A DNA stretch of 64,000 bases from an uncultured Bacteroidota bacterium (GTDB lineage Bacteria; Bacteroidota; Bacteroidia; Chitinophagales; LD1): assembly GCA_903919075.1 (NCBI GenBank), contig CAIXGR010000097.1, forward strand, positions 107,782-171,781, read 5' to 3'. The notes under the pieces are model-generated. The model saw only the letters and a list, made by a program, of their open reading frames with translations. It was not told where the DNA came from and ran no database searches. How positions within the stretch are numbered: the first letter of the stretch is position 1; each line of letters begins with the position of its first letter. A program made the translations under genes and the position numbers. Positions 17,558 through 25,821 of the stretch are shown one piece after another.

Positions 17558-18841
17558 ATGTTTAAAAAACGAGTAGTAGTGACAGGAATGTCAATCAACA
17601 CTCCTATTGGCGATAACCTTGAAGACTTCTTACAAAATTTATTGGCAGGAAAATCGGCGATAACCCGTTGGAAAACATTAGAAACAGATCGTATATACGC
17701 AAAAGTAGGCGGAGATTTAGGCAGTTACGATATACATTCGAAAATTGAAACATATAGGAATCGTATACCACAGCAAGTATTCGAACGTTTAGAAAAATTG
17801 GGAAATAAATTTCCTTTTGCTGTAGCTGTAACTTTACAAACTGCTGTAGAGGCTTTTTTAGATGCCGGATATATTGATAAGTTGAAAGATGGTAACAATG
17901 TAGCTACCGTAGTAGCCGGGCACAATTTAAATCAAAAATATACTTTCCAAAATCACGATGTATTTAACGATGAGCCTGAGTTTATTGATGGTTTGTTTGC
18001 ACTATACGGGTTGGACACGCACCATGTAGGCGGGGTAACAGATGTTTTGCAACTGCACGGGCCCGCTTATACCGTTGGCGCTGCATGTGCCAGTGGCAAT
18101 GTTGCTATGCGCTGCGCCCTTGATGAAATACAAATGCATGATGTACCGGTAGCAGCAGTTGTTGCACCCTTATTAGATTTTTCGCCTTTAGATTTACAGG
18201 GCATGGCTATAATGGGTGCCATTACGTATAAATCATTTAATGACCATCCTTCAAGAGCCAGCCGTCCTTATGATACAGCGCGCGAAGGCTTTGTTCCTTC
18301 GCATGGCGCAGCAGTTTTAATATTAGAAGATTTAGAACATGCCTTAGCACGAGGCGCAAAAATATATGCCGAAATTTTAGGTGTTGAGTCTTCCTCTGAT
18401 GGTTGCCATTTGCCCCAGCCTTCGCAAATTGGGCAGTCGAGACTAATGAAACGGTTGCTTGATAAATGCGGAGTAAAACCTGAAGAGATAGATTACATTA
18501 ATGCGCATGCCACCTCTACACCACTAGGAGATTTGACAGAACTCCGTTCAATAAAAGATGTGTTTGGCGCACATACTAAAAAACTTAAAATTAATGCCCC
18601 CAAATCCATGCTGGGGCATACCTGTTGGTCAGCTGCAACGGTTGAAACAGTAGCTGCAATTTTACAAATGAACCGGGGCGAGTTACATCCATCTATCAAC
18701 ATTGAAAATTTAGACCCAGAGGTGGATATTGACGTTTGCAGAAACGAAAGGAAAAAACATAACATCAATATTTTTCTTAAAAATTCCTTCGGTTTTGGCG
18801 GATTGAATAGCATTAGTTTAATTAAAAAGTATAAAGGATAG
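17558..18841 (+). CDS. Beta-ketoacyl-ACP synthase (FabF-like, catalytically complete)
   Basis: 427 aa. Active-site Cys177 in GAACASGN, His317 in NAHATSTPLGD, Lys349 and His354 in PKSMLGH, and the GFGG oxyanion region near the C-terminus. In classical beta-branching cassettes the freestanding KS has Ser for Cys and only decarboxylates malonyl-ACP; here Cys is kept, so chain extension is possible. It may do both elongation and generation of acetyl-ACP. It is the only KS in the cluster, implying iterative use. N-terminal VVVTGMSINTPIG is typical of the KAS I/II family. Confidence 0.9.
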   Translation: MFKKRVVVTGMSINTPIGDNLEDFLQNLLAGKSAITRWKTLETDRIYAKVGGDLGSYDIHSKIETYRNRIPQQVFERLEKLGNKFPFAVAVTLQTAVEAFLDAGYIDKLKDGNNVATVVAGHNLNQKYTFQNHDVFNDEPEFIDGLFALYGLDTHHVGGVTDVLQLHGPAYTVGAACASGNVAMRCALDEIQMHDVPVAAVVAPLLDFSPLDLQGMAIMGAITYKSFNDHPSRASRPYDTAREGFVPSHGAAVLILEDLEHALARGAKIYAEILGVESSSDGCHLPQPSQIGQSRLMKRLLDKCGVKPEEIDYINAHATSTPLGDLTELRSIKDVFGAHTKKLKINAPKSMLGHTCWSAATVETVAAILQMNRGELHPSINIENLDPEVDIDVCRNERKKHNINIFLKNSFGFGGLNSISLIKKYKG

Positions 18842-18920
18842 TTTTAATATAACCAGTTAAAGAGCCAAAAGTATTGCATGGCTAATTCCATCAGGCCATT
18901 TAAAGTTTAATGATTTAAAA

Positions 18921-19661
18921 ATGAAAATATTTATAACAGGCGGCTCTCGCGGGATTGGACATAAAGTTGTGATGATGGCTTTAGCCAAAGGGCACGATGT
19001 GGCCTTTACTTATAATAATCCCGAAACTGATGTAAAGCAAATTCTTGAAGAGGCAAAACGAATTGCACCCAATCAACTTTGCAATGCATATCAACTCAAT
19101 ATCCGGAAATCAGATGACGTTGTGCGGGTTACTGATCAGGTACTGGATGATTTTGAAGATGTTGATACCGTCATTAATAATGCCGGTATCAATAAAAACA
19201 ATTTAGCGTTTAACATGACTGACGATGAGTGGCTGGATGTAATTGACACTAATTTGAACGGAACATTTTACGTCATCCGTCAGTTTTTGCCGGTTTTTTT
19301 AGCAAATAGAAAAGGGCATTTTGTTACAGTTTCTTCCATCGCAAAAGATGGTATTTCCGGCCAGGCAAATTATAGTGCCAGCAAGGCCGGGTTAGTGGGA
19401 CTATCGGGCGCTATTGCAAAAGAGTACGGACAAAAAGGAATTACAAGTAACGTAGTTGTGCCCGGTATGTTTGAAACAGATATGACAAAAAAATCTTTAA
19501 ACAACCAGTTGAAAGATTTTTGGATGCTGCATTGCCCGTTAAAACGAATGGGCAAACTGGAGGAGCTGGCAGAGGTGATATTATTTTTAGGTTCAGATGC
19601 GGCAAGCTTTGTAAATGGACAAGCAATTAGTGTAACCGGTGGTTTAGACTGGGCTGAATAA
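18921..19661 (+). CDS. 3-oxoacyl-ACP reductase (FabG-like SDR)
   Basis: 246 aa, the usual FabG length. TGGSRGIG (6-13), NNAG (86-89), catalytic Ser138/139, Tyr151 and Lys155 (YSASK), and the C-terminal NGQAISVTGGLDWAE that closes all FabG proteins (GxTLxVDGG position). Reduces beta-ketoacyl-ACP with NADPH. Its stop codon overlaps the ATG of the HMG-CoA-synthase-like gene (TAATG). Confidence 0.9.
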   Translation: MKIFITGGSRGIGHKVVMMALAKGHDVAFTYNNPETDVKQILEEAKRIAPNQLCNAYQLNIRKSDDVVRVTDQVLDDFEDVDTVINNAGINKNNLAFNMTDDEWLDVIDTNLNGTFYVIRQFLPVFLANRKGHFVTVSSIAKDGISGQANYSASKAGLVGLSGAIAKEYGQKGITSNVVVPGMFETDMTKKSLNNQLKDFWMLHCPLKRMGKLEELAEVILFLGSDAASFVNGQAISVTGGLDWAE

Positions 19662-20896
19662 TGGAAAACAAAGAATACGGCATAGAAAAAATAAGGGTTT
19701 ACCCCACGGCATTGCAACTTGATTTGGAAGAGTTAGCAAATGTGCGGGGCTATGATGTTGCACACATGCATAAGGAGTTGATGGTTGAAAAGCGGGGAGT
19801 GAATCCGCCTTGGGAAGACTCAGTTACCATGTCGGTTAATGCCGCAAAACCAATGCTAACAAAAGAAGATGTAGCGTCAATAGGTTTATTGATTGTAGCT
19901 TCGGAAACCGGGTTAGATCATGAAAAGGCGTTGAGTTCATGGGTGTTTCACCATTTAGGTTTACCAAGCAATTGCCGACACTTTGAAGTAAAAATTGCGT
20001 GTTACTCAGGCACGGCTGCTTTAAAAATGGGCATTTCGTGGTTGGCTTCAGGCATGGCAAAAAAAGGACAAAAGGCTTTGATAATTACAACTGATGAAAG
20101 TTTGAATTCCATTCACAAGCCTTGGGAATATGTGTGTGGTGGCGGTGCAGTAGCTATGTTAGTTTCAGACAAACCTGATTTTTTGGTTTTGGAATTGGAT
20201 AAGTTTGGCATTTACGCGCATGAAGTTGCCGATGTTATAAGGCCCTTGCCCTGGCTTGAAACCGGAAATAGCGAACACAGTTTATTTTCGTACATGGAAG
20301 CCTTAGCCAGTACTTATGAAGACTATCAGACAAATGTTGGCGCCTTTGATTTTACTACCTATTTCAAATACAATATATATCACGTACCATTCAGCGGCAT
20401 TAGTTTTCGCGCGCATAAACAACTTTTGCGAATGAATACCGAAATGGAAAACGAACAAATTGCTGCTGATTTCACGCGCAAAGTCTTGCCCTCCATTTCT
20501 TATTCAAAAGATATTGGCGGTACTTATGGTGGGAGTGTATTTATTGCACTGCTTGCAACTATAGATTCCGTAAATGATTTGAAAGCCGGCGATAGGCTTG
20601 GCGTATTTTCGTACGGCTCGGGTTCGTGTGCTGAGTTTTATAGTTTTCTTTATACTGACAAATCGAAAACTATTGCGGCTGAAGCCGGCTTGAAAAACCT
20701 CCTCAAAAATCGTTACAAAATAAACGTTGCCCAATATGAAGCAATCGAGACCCTGCGGGAACGGCGGATAAAAGAGGGTGATTTCGTTCCTAACTTTGAT
20801 ATGATTGAAGGAATGTACAATGCCGCCTACAAAGAAAAGGATCTTTTGGTTTATACCGGTTCAAAGGGATTTTACAGAAGTTATAAATTCAGCTAA
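19661..20896 (+). CDS. HMG-CoA synthase-like beta-branching enzyme (PksG/MupH/CurD type)
   Basis: 411 aa. Thiolase-fold enzyme with the HMG-CoA synthase catalytic set: Glu82 in ASETG, nucleophilic Cys114 in KIACYSGTAAL, and His241 in YHVPFSGISFRAHKQL. This last motif is close to the YHxPFxxMxxxAHxxL of polyketide HCS proteins. Such enzymes add an acetyl unit from a donor ACP to a beta-ketone of an ACP-bound chain, making a 3-hydroxy-3-carboxymethyl branch. Isoprenoid HMG-CoA synthase is the alternative, but the linked ECH1 and ECH2 genes, AT, ACP and PPTase argue for the beta-branching role. ECH1 begins directly after its stop codon. Confidence 0.88.
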   Translation: MENKEYGIEKIRVYPTALQLDLEELANVRGYDVAHMHKELMVEKRGVNPPWEDSVTMSVNAAKPMLTKEDVASIGLLIVASETGLDHEKALSSWVFHHLGLPSNCRHFEVKIACYSGTAALKMGISWLASGMAKKGQKALIITTDESLNSIHKPWEYVCGGGAVAMLVSDKPDFLVLELDKFGIYAHEVADVIRPLPWLETGNSEHSLFSYMEALASTYEDYQTNVGAFDFTTYFKYNIYHVPFSGISFRAHKQLLRMNTEMENEQIAADFTRKVLPSISYSKDIGGTYGGSVFIALLATIDSVNDLKAGDRLGVFSYGSGSCAEFYSFLYTDKSKTIAAEAGLKNLLKNRYKINVAQYEAIETLRERRIKEGDFVPNFDMIEGMYNAAYKEKDLLVYTGSKGFYRSYKFS

Positions 20897-21601
20897 ATGC
20901 ATTTTAAAATCGATGTACCAAAATTGCTGAATCCGGAATCTATCGCCTTGTTGCATAAACAGGTGAATGGGGCGGAACAGGAAAACGCACAGTTTTTAGT
21001 ATTAACAGGCAGCGCGAATATTTTTTGTGCCGGGTTGGATTTGCACTGGGTTGCCGAAAACCCCGACCGAAATTATTTGCCGGCCATGAAACAATATCAT
21101 GCGTTGCTCAAAAAACTACAAACCGGAAAGTTTATTTCCATCGCAATGATTAATGGCGAAGCTTCAGGCGGCGGCATGGGCTTGGTATGTGCCTGCGATT
21201 ATGTAATTGCTGAAGTACAAAGCACCTTCTCACTTCCCGAAGGGTTATTAGGTTTAATTCCCGGCATGATTTTACCATCTCTATTAAACCGGTTAAAGCT
21301 TTCGGATATTAAGAAAATGATTTTTACCGGTAAAAAATACAATACCGCACAATCATTAGCATTAGGAATATGCGATGAAGTAGTGGATGAAAAAGTATTT
21401 GAAGAAACGCTCTATATGGCAATAAACAATATGAAATTGTGCAAAAGAGATTCGGTGGGCGCCATTAAAGAATTACTGTATTATACACATCTTTCAAAAG
21501 ACGAATATGCCGAATTAGGAATGAAAATATTGTCAGAGAAACTGAACGAAGCTGAAATAGCTGAAAGGCTGCAAAATATTGCAGCGTTTATGAAAGCCTA
21601 A
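20897..21601 (+). CDS. ECH1: enoyl-CoA hydratase-family dehydratase of beta-branching (PksH type)
   Basis: 234 aa crotonase. Oxyanion-hole loops CAGLDL (44-49) and GEASGGGMG (88-95), with Glu115 in FSLPEGLLGLIPG at the catalytic position. The run FSLPEGLLGLIPGMILPSLL closely follows the pattern of PksH-like ECH1 proteins. It would dehydrate the HMG-like ACP intermediate to a 3-methylglutaconyl-type product. No gap separates it from the HCS gene. It ends tail-to-tail with the opposite-strand SDR, the two stop codons overlapping by 4 bases. Confidence 0.85.
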   Translation: MHFKIDVPKLLNPESIALLHKQVNGAEQENAQFLVLTGSANIFCAGLDLHWVAENPDRNYLPAMKQYHALLKKLQTGKFISIAMINGEASGGGMGLVCACDYVIAEVQSTFSLPEGLLGLIPGMILPSLLNRLKLSDIKKMIFTGKKYNTAQSLALGICDEVVDEKVFEETLYMAINNMKLCKRDSVGAIKELLYYTHLSKDEYAELGMKILSEKLNEAEIAERLQNIAAFMKA

Positions 21602-22398
21602 AGTCCTAACACCTCTTGATCCATGTATAATCGTTGCAATCCTTCTGCAAAATCATAACCCCTGTCAGCTATTATTGTTTGCCCCCTCACTGCATCCATA
21701 AGCCCGCTACACATCATGTAAGTAACTTTCGCTACCTCTTCTAACTCAATATTGGTTCCGGGGATATCATATTTTTCTATAAATTCTACCCACTCATTTC
21801 CTAAGGTTGAAAGAAGCGAATCTGTAATAACCGGTCGGGTTCTTATTATATTGAAAATTACATTCTCATCGTAAAAATGATAGTTTAAATATTTTACCAA
21901 AACCTCATTAAGTGCTTTTGTAGCGGCAGCAAAGTCGTAGTTTTTATGGAACCTGTCAGGCCCGTGTGATGAAAGGCCGATGACATACTTAGGATATTTA
22001 CCAAATATATTTTTCATTTGTTTGGTGTACTCAATCATAGGCCAGCAGCTGTATTCAATGCTTTTTAATAGGTTGGCCTCTTTATAATCATCAATTCCTT
22101 TTACCAGTGTCGTGAAAGACACGTTTGAAATAAATACATCAAGCCTTCCGAAACGGCTTCTAATTTCAGTTAATAATTCAATAGTGTCGTCGTTATTAAT
22201 AACATCGGCTTGTTTTAAAACCGGAGCCTCCAACCCTCGCTTTTTGAAATCAGCTATAATATCTTCTTCTTCTATACTTCCCCATCCATAAGTAATAACT
22301 ACTTTATCGCCGTGTTCAGCAAATTTCATTGCTATTTCTTTTCCAATTCCCTTGCTGCCACCGGTTACCAGTACTACGCGTTGATTAGTATTTGACAT
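21598..22398 (-). CDS. Second FabL-like enoyl reductase-type SDR (Y-x6-K)
   Basis: 266 aa. TGGSKGIG (12-19) and Y154-x6-K161 (YDFAAATK), again the enoyl-ACP reductase spacing. It is clearly a paralogue of the SDR at 12485-13309 (shared Y.WG, KQADV/AQADV, SNVS, WPMI.YT, YPKY, SS.GPD, KYLNY). Its start overlaps the end of ECH2 by 14 bases, so the two are co-translated on the minus strand. Likely reduces a double bond left by ECH1/ECH2, while the first copy serves chain elongation; this division of labour is inferred. Confidence 0.75.
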   Translation of the reverse strand: MSNTNQRVVLVTGGSKGIGKEIAMKFAEHGDKVVITYGWGSIEEEDIIADFKKRGLEAPVLKQADVINNDDTIELLTEIRSRFGRLDVFISNVSFTTLVKGIDDYKEANLLKSIEYSCWPMIEYTKQMKNIFGKYPKYVIGLSSHGPDRFHKNYDFAAATKALNEVLVKYLNYHFYDENVIFNIIRTRPVITDSLLSTLGNEWVEFIEKYDIPGTNIELEEVAKVTYMMCSGLMDAVRGQTIIADRGYDFAEGLQRLYMDQEVLGL

Positions 22399-23140
22399 AA
22401 TTTTCCTGTATTGATTTTAAAATTTCTTCTTCATTAAAAGTAAGCTCGTGCATCATGGTTTCAATGCTATAGGTTTCTTCAAACATTTTTCTACGGGCCA
22501 TGCTTTGATAGCGCTTTAAAACCGATAAGGCCTTGCGTGGCTTTTCGGCCATTGCTTCGGCCAAAACATTAGCCTTTTCCAACACTTCCGCCTTAGGTAA
22601 AATGTAATTGAAATTAGTTTTTCCAATAAAACTTTTCCCTAAATAAAAATTGCCCGTGTATTGCATTTCCTGCGCAATGGCGGGGCTCATATAATGTTCC
22701 ATTAATTTGGTAATGCCCATACCAGGGCTAAATCCCATATTCATAAACGAACAGCCGTAGCGACTTTCTTCGGCCAAAACCGCAACATCGGCGCACAAAC
22801 CCAATGCCAGCCCTCCTCCTATTGCGTGCCCTTCCATAGCTGCAATAACCGGTATTTGAATATCGAGCAGCATTTTTGAGAGCACAATATCTACCGGTAA
22901 AATTTCTTTTTTACACAACCTGATTAGTGTATCTAAATCAGCCCCCGAGCAAAAAATTTCTTTCGTGCCACTAAGTATTAAAACTTTTATTTTTTCGCTT
23001 GCCTTTACTTCATTAAGCAATTCAACTAATCGCTCAACAAAATGCGACGACAGTGCATTTTTGCCAACAACATCCTGCATTTGCAAATTGGCAATGCCTG
23101 AATTATCTACAGATAGTGAGATGAATTGTTTATTGCTCAA
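22385..23140 (-). CDS. ECH2: crotonase-family decarboxylase of beta-branching (PksI type)
   Basis: 251 aa crotonase. Oxyanion loops CSGADLD (64-70) and EGHAIGGGLALG (103-114), then RYGCSFMNMGFSPGMG, a signature of PksI/CurF-type ECH2 enzymes (F-M--GF-PGMG) that differs from beta-oxidation hydratases, which have a PE motif here. The position usually held by catalytic Glu is not acidic, as expected for the decarboxylase branch. It would decarboxylate the glutaconyl-ACP to a beta-methyl-unsaturated acyl chain. First gene of a two-gene minus-strand operon. Confidence 0.85.
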   Translation of the reverse strand: MSNKQFISLSVDNSGIANLQMQDVVGKNALSSHFVERLVELLNEVKASEKIKVLILSGTKEIFCSGADLDTLIRLCKKEILPVDIVLSKMLLDIQIPVIAAMEGHAIGGGLALGLCADVAVLAEESRYGCSFMNMGFSPGMGITKLMEHYMSPAIAQEMQYTGNFYLGKSFIGKTNFNYILPKAEVLEKANVLAEAMAEKPRKALSVLKRYQSMARRKMFEETYSIETMMHELTFNEEEILKSIQENYVKY

Positions 23141-23178
23141 GAAATAAATATTATGCTAAACAGGGGGGATAATAGGCG

Positions 23179-23186
23179 CAAATATA
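23179..23186 (-). promoter_or_regulatory. -7 promoter box (TATATTTG) for the ECH2-SDR operon
   Basis: Exact TAnnTTTG on the minus strand, 38 bases upstream of the ECH2 start codon. No clear -33 TTTG. Confidence 0.45.
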
Positions 23187-23224
23187 TTATAGTTTGGCTT
23201 AATAAACGGGTATTTATTGTTGTA

Positions 23225-24208
23225 TTAAAATTCGCGATTATTTATTTTTTCTGCAAATTCAAGCAAGGGCTCTTTAAGTTCACTATCTAATGAAATGCTC
23301 TTTAATGATTCAATAGCCGATAAATAAAGGCCTTCTGTCGTACGAATGGTTTGCTGCCTGGCGCCAGTGTTTTCGAATAGCTCTTTTACCAATGTAATTT
23401 TAGTTTTCTCGTCCCTTTCTTTCAACAAACCCAGTAATTGTTTTTTTTGTGCGGCATTGCCCCTGTTCCATGCCGATACAAACAGGTAAGTCTTTTTGTT
23501 CATCAAAATATCGCCGCCAATGCGTTTACCTACCTTCTCTTCCTCACCAAAACTGTCTAAATAGTCATCTTTTATTTGAAAAGAGAGTCCCAGCTTTTTT
23601 CCAAACTCATATATCAACTGTTGATTTTCTTCGCTGGCACCAGCCAAAACAGCCCCCATTTGCAGACAACAACCCAAAAGAACCGAGGTTTTATATTCAA
23701 TCATATGCAGGTATTCAATTTCAGATACATTCTCTCGCTCCTCAAAATCAATATCCATTTGTTGGCCTTCGAAAATTTGAATGCTGGTAGTATTAAAAAT
23801 CTGAAAAAGTCCTGCGATATGCTCCGGCGATACCATGGCCAGAAATTTGTACGCATAAGAAAGCATTACATCGCCTGCAAGTATTCCTGAATTGATGCCG
23901 TATAATTTATGAACAGTAGGTACACCTCTTCGAAGATTTGCATTATCCATAATATCATCATGCACTAAAGTGAAATTATGAAATACCTCAACTGCAAATG
24001 CGGGATTAAGCGCTTCTTCAATATTTCCGCCAAACATATCGCAACTCATTAACAGCAATAATGGGCGAATGCACTTTCCTTTCATGCTCATGATATGATT
24101 TACCGGTTTATAAAGCCCCGGAGGAAAGGCATTGAAATTACTTATTGCTACCCTTTCTTCGAAGAGCGAAAGAAGTTGTTGCGGGGTATAAATATCTTTC
24201 GTAAGCAT
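23225..24208 (-). CDS. crtE: Geranylgeranyl diphosphate synthase (polyprenyl synthetase)
   Basis: 327 aa. First Asp-rich motif DDIMD (84-88, within HDDIMDNANLRRG) and second DDYLD (214-218), both needed for Mg2+-diphosphate binding. It is the last gene of the minus-strand carotenoid operon crtI-crtB-lycopene cyclase-crtE, so GGPP synthase for carotenoids is the most likely role. The residues before the first motif (TLV) do not by themselves settle chain length, and a dual housekeeping role is possible. Confidence 0.85.
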   Translation of the reverse strand: MLTKDIYTPQQLLSLFEERVAISNFNAFPPGLYKPVNHIMSMKGKCIRPLLLLMSCDMFGGNIEEALNPAFAVEVFHNFTLVHDDIMDNANLRRGVPTVHKLYGINSGILAGDVMLSYAYKFLAMVSPEHIAGLFQIFNTTSIQIFEGQQMDIDFEERENVSEIEYLHMIEYKTSVLLGCCLQMGAVLAGASEENQQLIYEFGKKLGLSFQIKDDYLDSFGEEEKVGKRIGGDILMNKKTYLFVSAWNRGNAAQKKQLLGLLKERDEKTKITLVKELFENTGARQQTIRTTEGLYLSAIESLKSISLDSELKEPLLEFAEKINNREF

Positions 24209-24221
24209 ATCTTTTCAGTTT

Positions 24222-24956
24222 TTATGAACCGTTATGGTTGTTATTCAGGTTTAAAAGTTTCGAATTATTAAAGCCGGCAATCTTTCTGCTTTTTGCCCAT
24301 TCGTACAAACTAATATTCATTACCAGCAAAGTTGCGCTGTAAAAAAAATCTTCAACGGGAATGGTACCAATGCGAATGCCCAGGTTTTGAGCATTGTTGT
24401 ATACTACCACCGGCAATGCAGTAAGCAGACCGTTTACTATAGCCATAGGAATTAAAGAAATGAGATAGGTTAGCAGAAAAAAATTAAGGCGCTGGGCAGG
24501 TAAAATTAAAGTGGCAATAGGAAAAAACAACCCGAAAAAAAGAAACACTGTAAAAGTATATGCTTTGCTATAAAAAAGGAGCGCTGTTATAAGAGCCATG
24601 CCGCTTACCAGCCATACAATGATCTTTTCGTTGCGGGGAAATATTTTTTGATCGAGAAAATGTGAAACGTTCTCGTAAATAAAAACACAGGCATAGGGTA
24701 CAGTGATAAAAAACAAAAACTCTTCAAGCGGCAGGCCAAAAAAATACCAGCCTAAAATATAACTGCTGTTAAACCCCCAAACCTGATGGCTGGCCATAAA
24801 ATAATCCCAGATGATAAAAAATGCACCGGTAAAAAATATAGCCGGAAAAAGATATTTCCACTTTTTATAAAACCGTATTCGTGGCTCGGCCGAATATAGC
24901 AGCGGAACCAGAATAGTAAAAAAATTAACCAACAAATAAGTAAATTTCATTGCCAC
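24222..24956 (-). CDS. Lycopene cyclase, CrtYc-CrtYd heterodimeric type fused in one chain
   Basis: 244 aa integral membrane protein with about six to seven hydrophobic helices. It carries two copies of the family motif: PLEEF at residues 76-80 (FGLPLEEFLFF) and PVEDF at 200-204 (GTIPVEDFFYS). These match the CrtYc and CrtYd halves of actinobacterial, archaeal and fungal (CarRA) cyclases, here fused in tandem as is usual in Bacteroidota. It converts lycopene ends to beta-ionone rings. Located between crtB and crtE. Confidence 0.88.
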   Translation of the reverse strand: MAMKFTYLLVNFFTILVPLLYSAEPRIRFYKKWKYLFPAIFFTGAFFIIWDYFMASHQVWGFNSSYILGWYFFGLPLEEFLFFITVPYACVFIYENVSHFLDQKIFPRNEKIIVWLVSGMALITALLFYSKAYTFTVFLFFGLFFPIATLILPAQRLNFFLLTYLISLIPMAIVNGLLTALPVVVYNNAQNLGIRIGTIPVEDFFYSATLLVMNISLYEWAKSRKIAGFNNSKLLNLNNNHNGS

Positions 24957-24960
24957 ACAT

Positions 24961-25803
24961 TTAACTTAATAGCTGACTAAAATTTTTCACTGCCAGAGTT
25001 TCAACCAACAGCGTTAACTTTTGAAAATCCGAGACACGAATCCGGGTTTCATTTATTTTGAATGCCGGCGATTTTTTTATTTGTTGAAACAACCTGAGAT
25101 AATACGAATAAGCCAACATAACACCGGATCTGGAACCGGCTGGCAACTGCTTAATACCTTCATAGGCCTTTTCAAAATCCAGGCTTACTTCTACCTCTAT
25201 CAGCCTCTTTGCATCTTCTTTAAAATCAGTAAAATCAACACCCGGAAAATACACCCTGCCCCGTTCGTCGAAATCGCTTTTCATATCCCTCAAAAAATTT
25301 ACCTTTTGAAAAGCTGCACCCAGCGCCCGTGCCGAAGATTCGAGTTTATTATACATAGCTTCATCGCCATTACTAAAAACTTTAAGGCACATTAAACCTA
25401 CTACCTCTGCCGATCCGTAGATGTATTCATCATACCCCTGTCGGCCAAAAGCCGTTTGATATAAATCTGTTTCCATGCTTTTGAAAAAGGCTTCTATGAG
25501 GGGCCTCGGAATATTATATTTATTTACAGCTTTTTGAAAAGAAAAAAGCACGGGATTTAAACTTATTTTCTGCTCAATTGCTTCAAAGGTATCGCGCTTA
25601 AATTTTTCGAGCAGTGCCTTTTTATCAAAGTCATGAAATGTGTCAACAATCTCATCAGCAAAGCGCACCATGCCATAAATACCGTAAATAGGTTCCCGCA
25701 ATTCTCTGCTTAATGTTTTAATGCCCAGCGAAAATGATGTACTGTATGCCTGTGTAACAGTTTTGCTGCATTCTGCTGCGGTTTTTTCAAATACTTTAAA
25801 CAT
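24961..25803 (-). CDS. crtB: Phytoene synthase
   Basis: 280 aa squalene/phytoene synthase. First Asp motif D50-EIVD54 in VRFADEIVDTFHDF, and the second in KVNFLRDMKSDFDERGRVYFP. YSTSFSLG near the N-terminus is also conserved. Joins two GGPP to give 15-cis-phytoene. It lies 4 bases upstream of the lycopene cyclase gene. Confidence 0.93.
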   Translation of the reverse strand: MFKVFEKTAAECSKTVTQAYSTSFSLGIKTLSRELREPIYGIYGMVRFADEIVDTFHDFDKKALLEKFKRDTFEAIEQKISLNPVLFSFQKAVNKYNIPRPLIEAFFKSMETDLYQTAFGRQGYDEYIYGSAEVVGLMCLKVFSNGDEAMYNKLESSARALGAAFQKVNFLRDMKSDFDERGRVYFPGVDFTDFKEDAKRLIEVEVSLDFEKAYEGIKQLPAGSRSGVMLAYSYYLRLFQQIKKSPAFKINETRIRVSDFQKLTLLVETLAVKNFSQLLS

Positions 25804-25821
25804 ATTAATACGGTTTAATAT

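Noticed and set aside
19661..20896. Isoprenoid (mevalonate) HMG-CoA synthase
   Set aside because: The gene abuts ECH1 and sits among ACP, KS, AT and PPTase genes; no mevalonate kinase or HMG-CoA reductase genes are present.
11596..23200. Biosynthetic cluster as an island integrated at tRNA-Phe
   Set aside because: No copy of the tRNA 3' end, integrase or mobility gene could be found by eye at the far end, and base composition looks like the surroundings. The possibility is left as a test in the findings.
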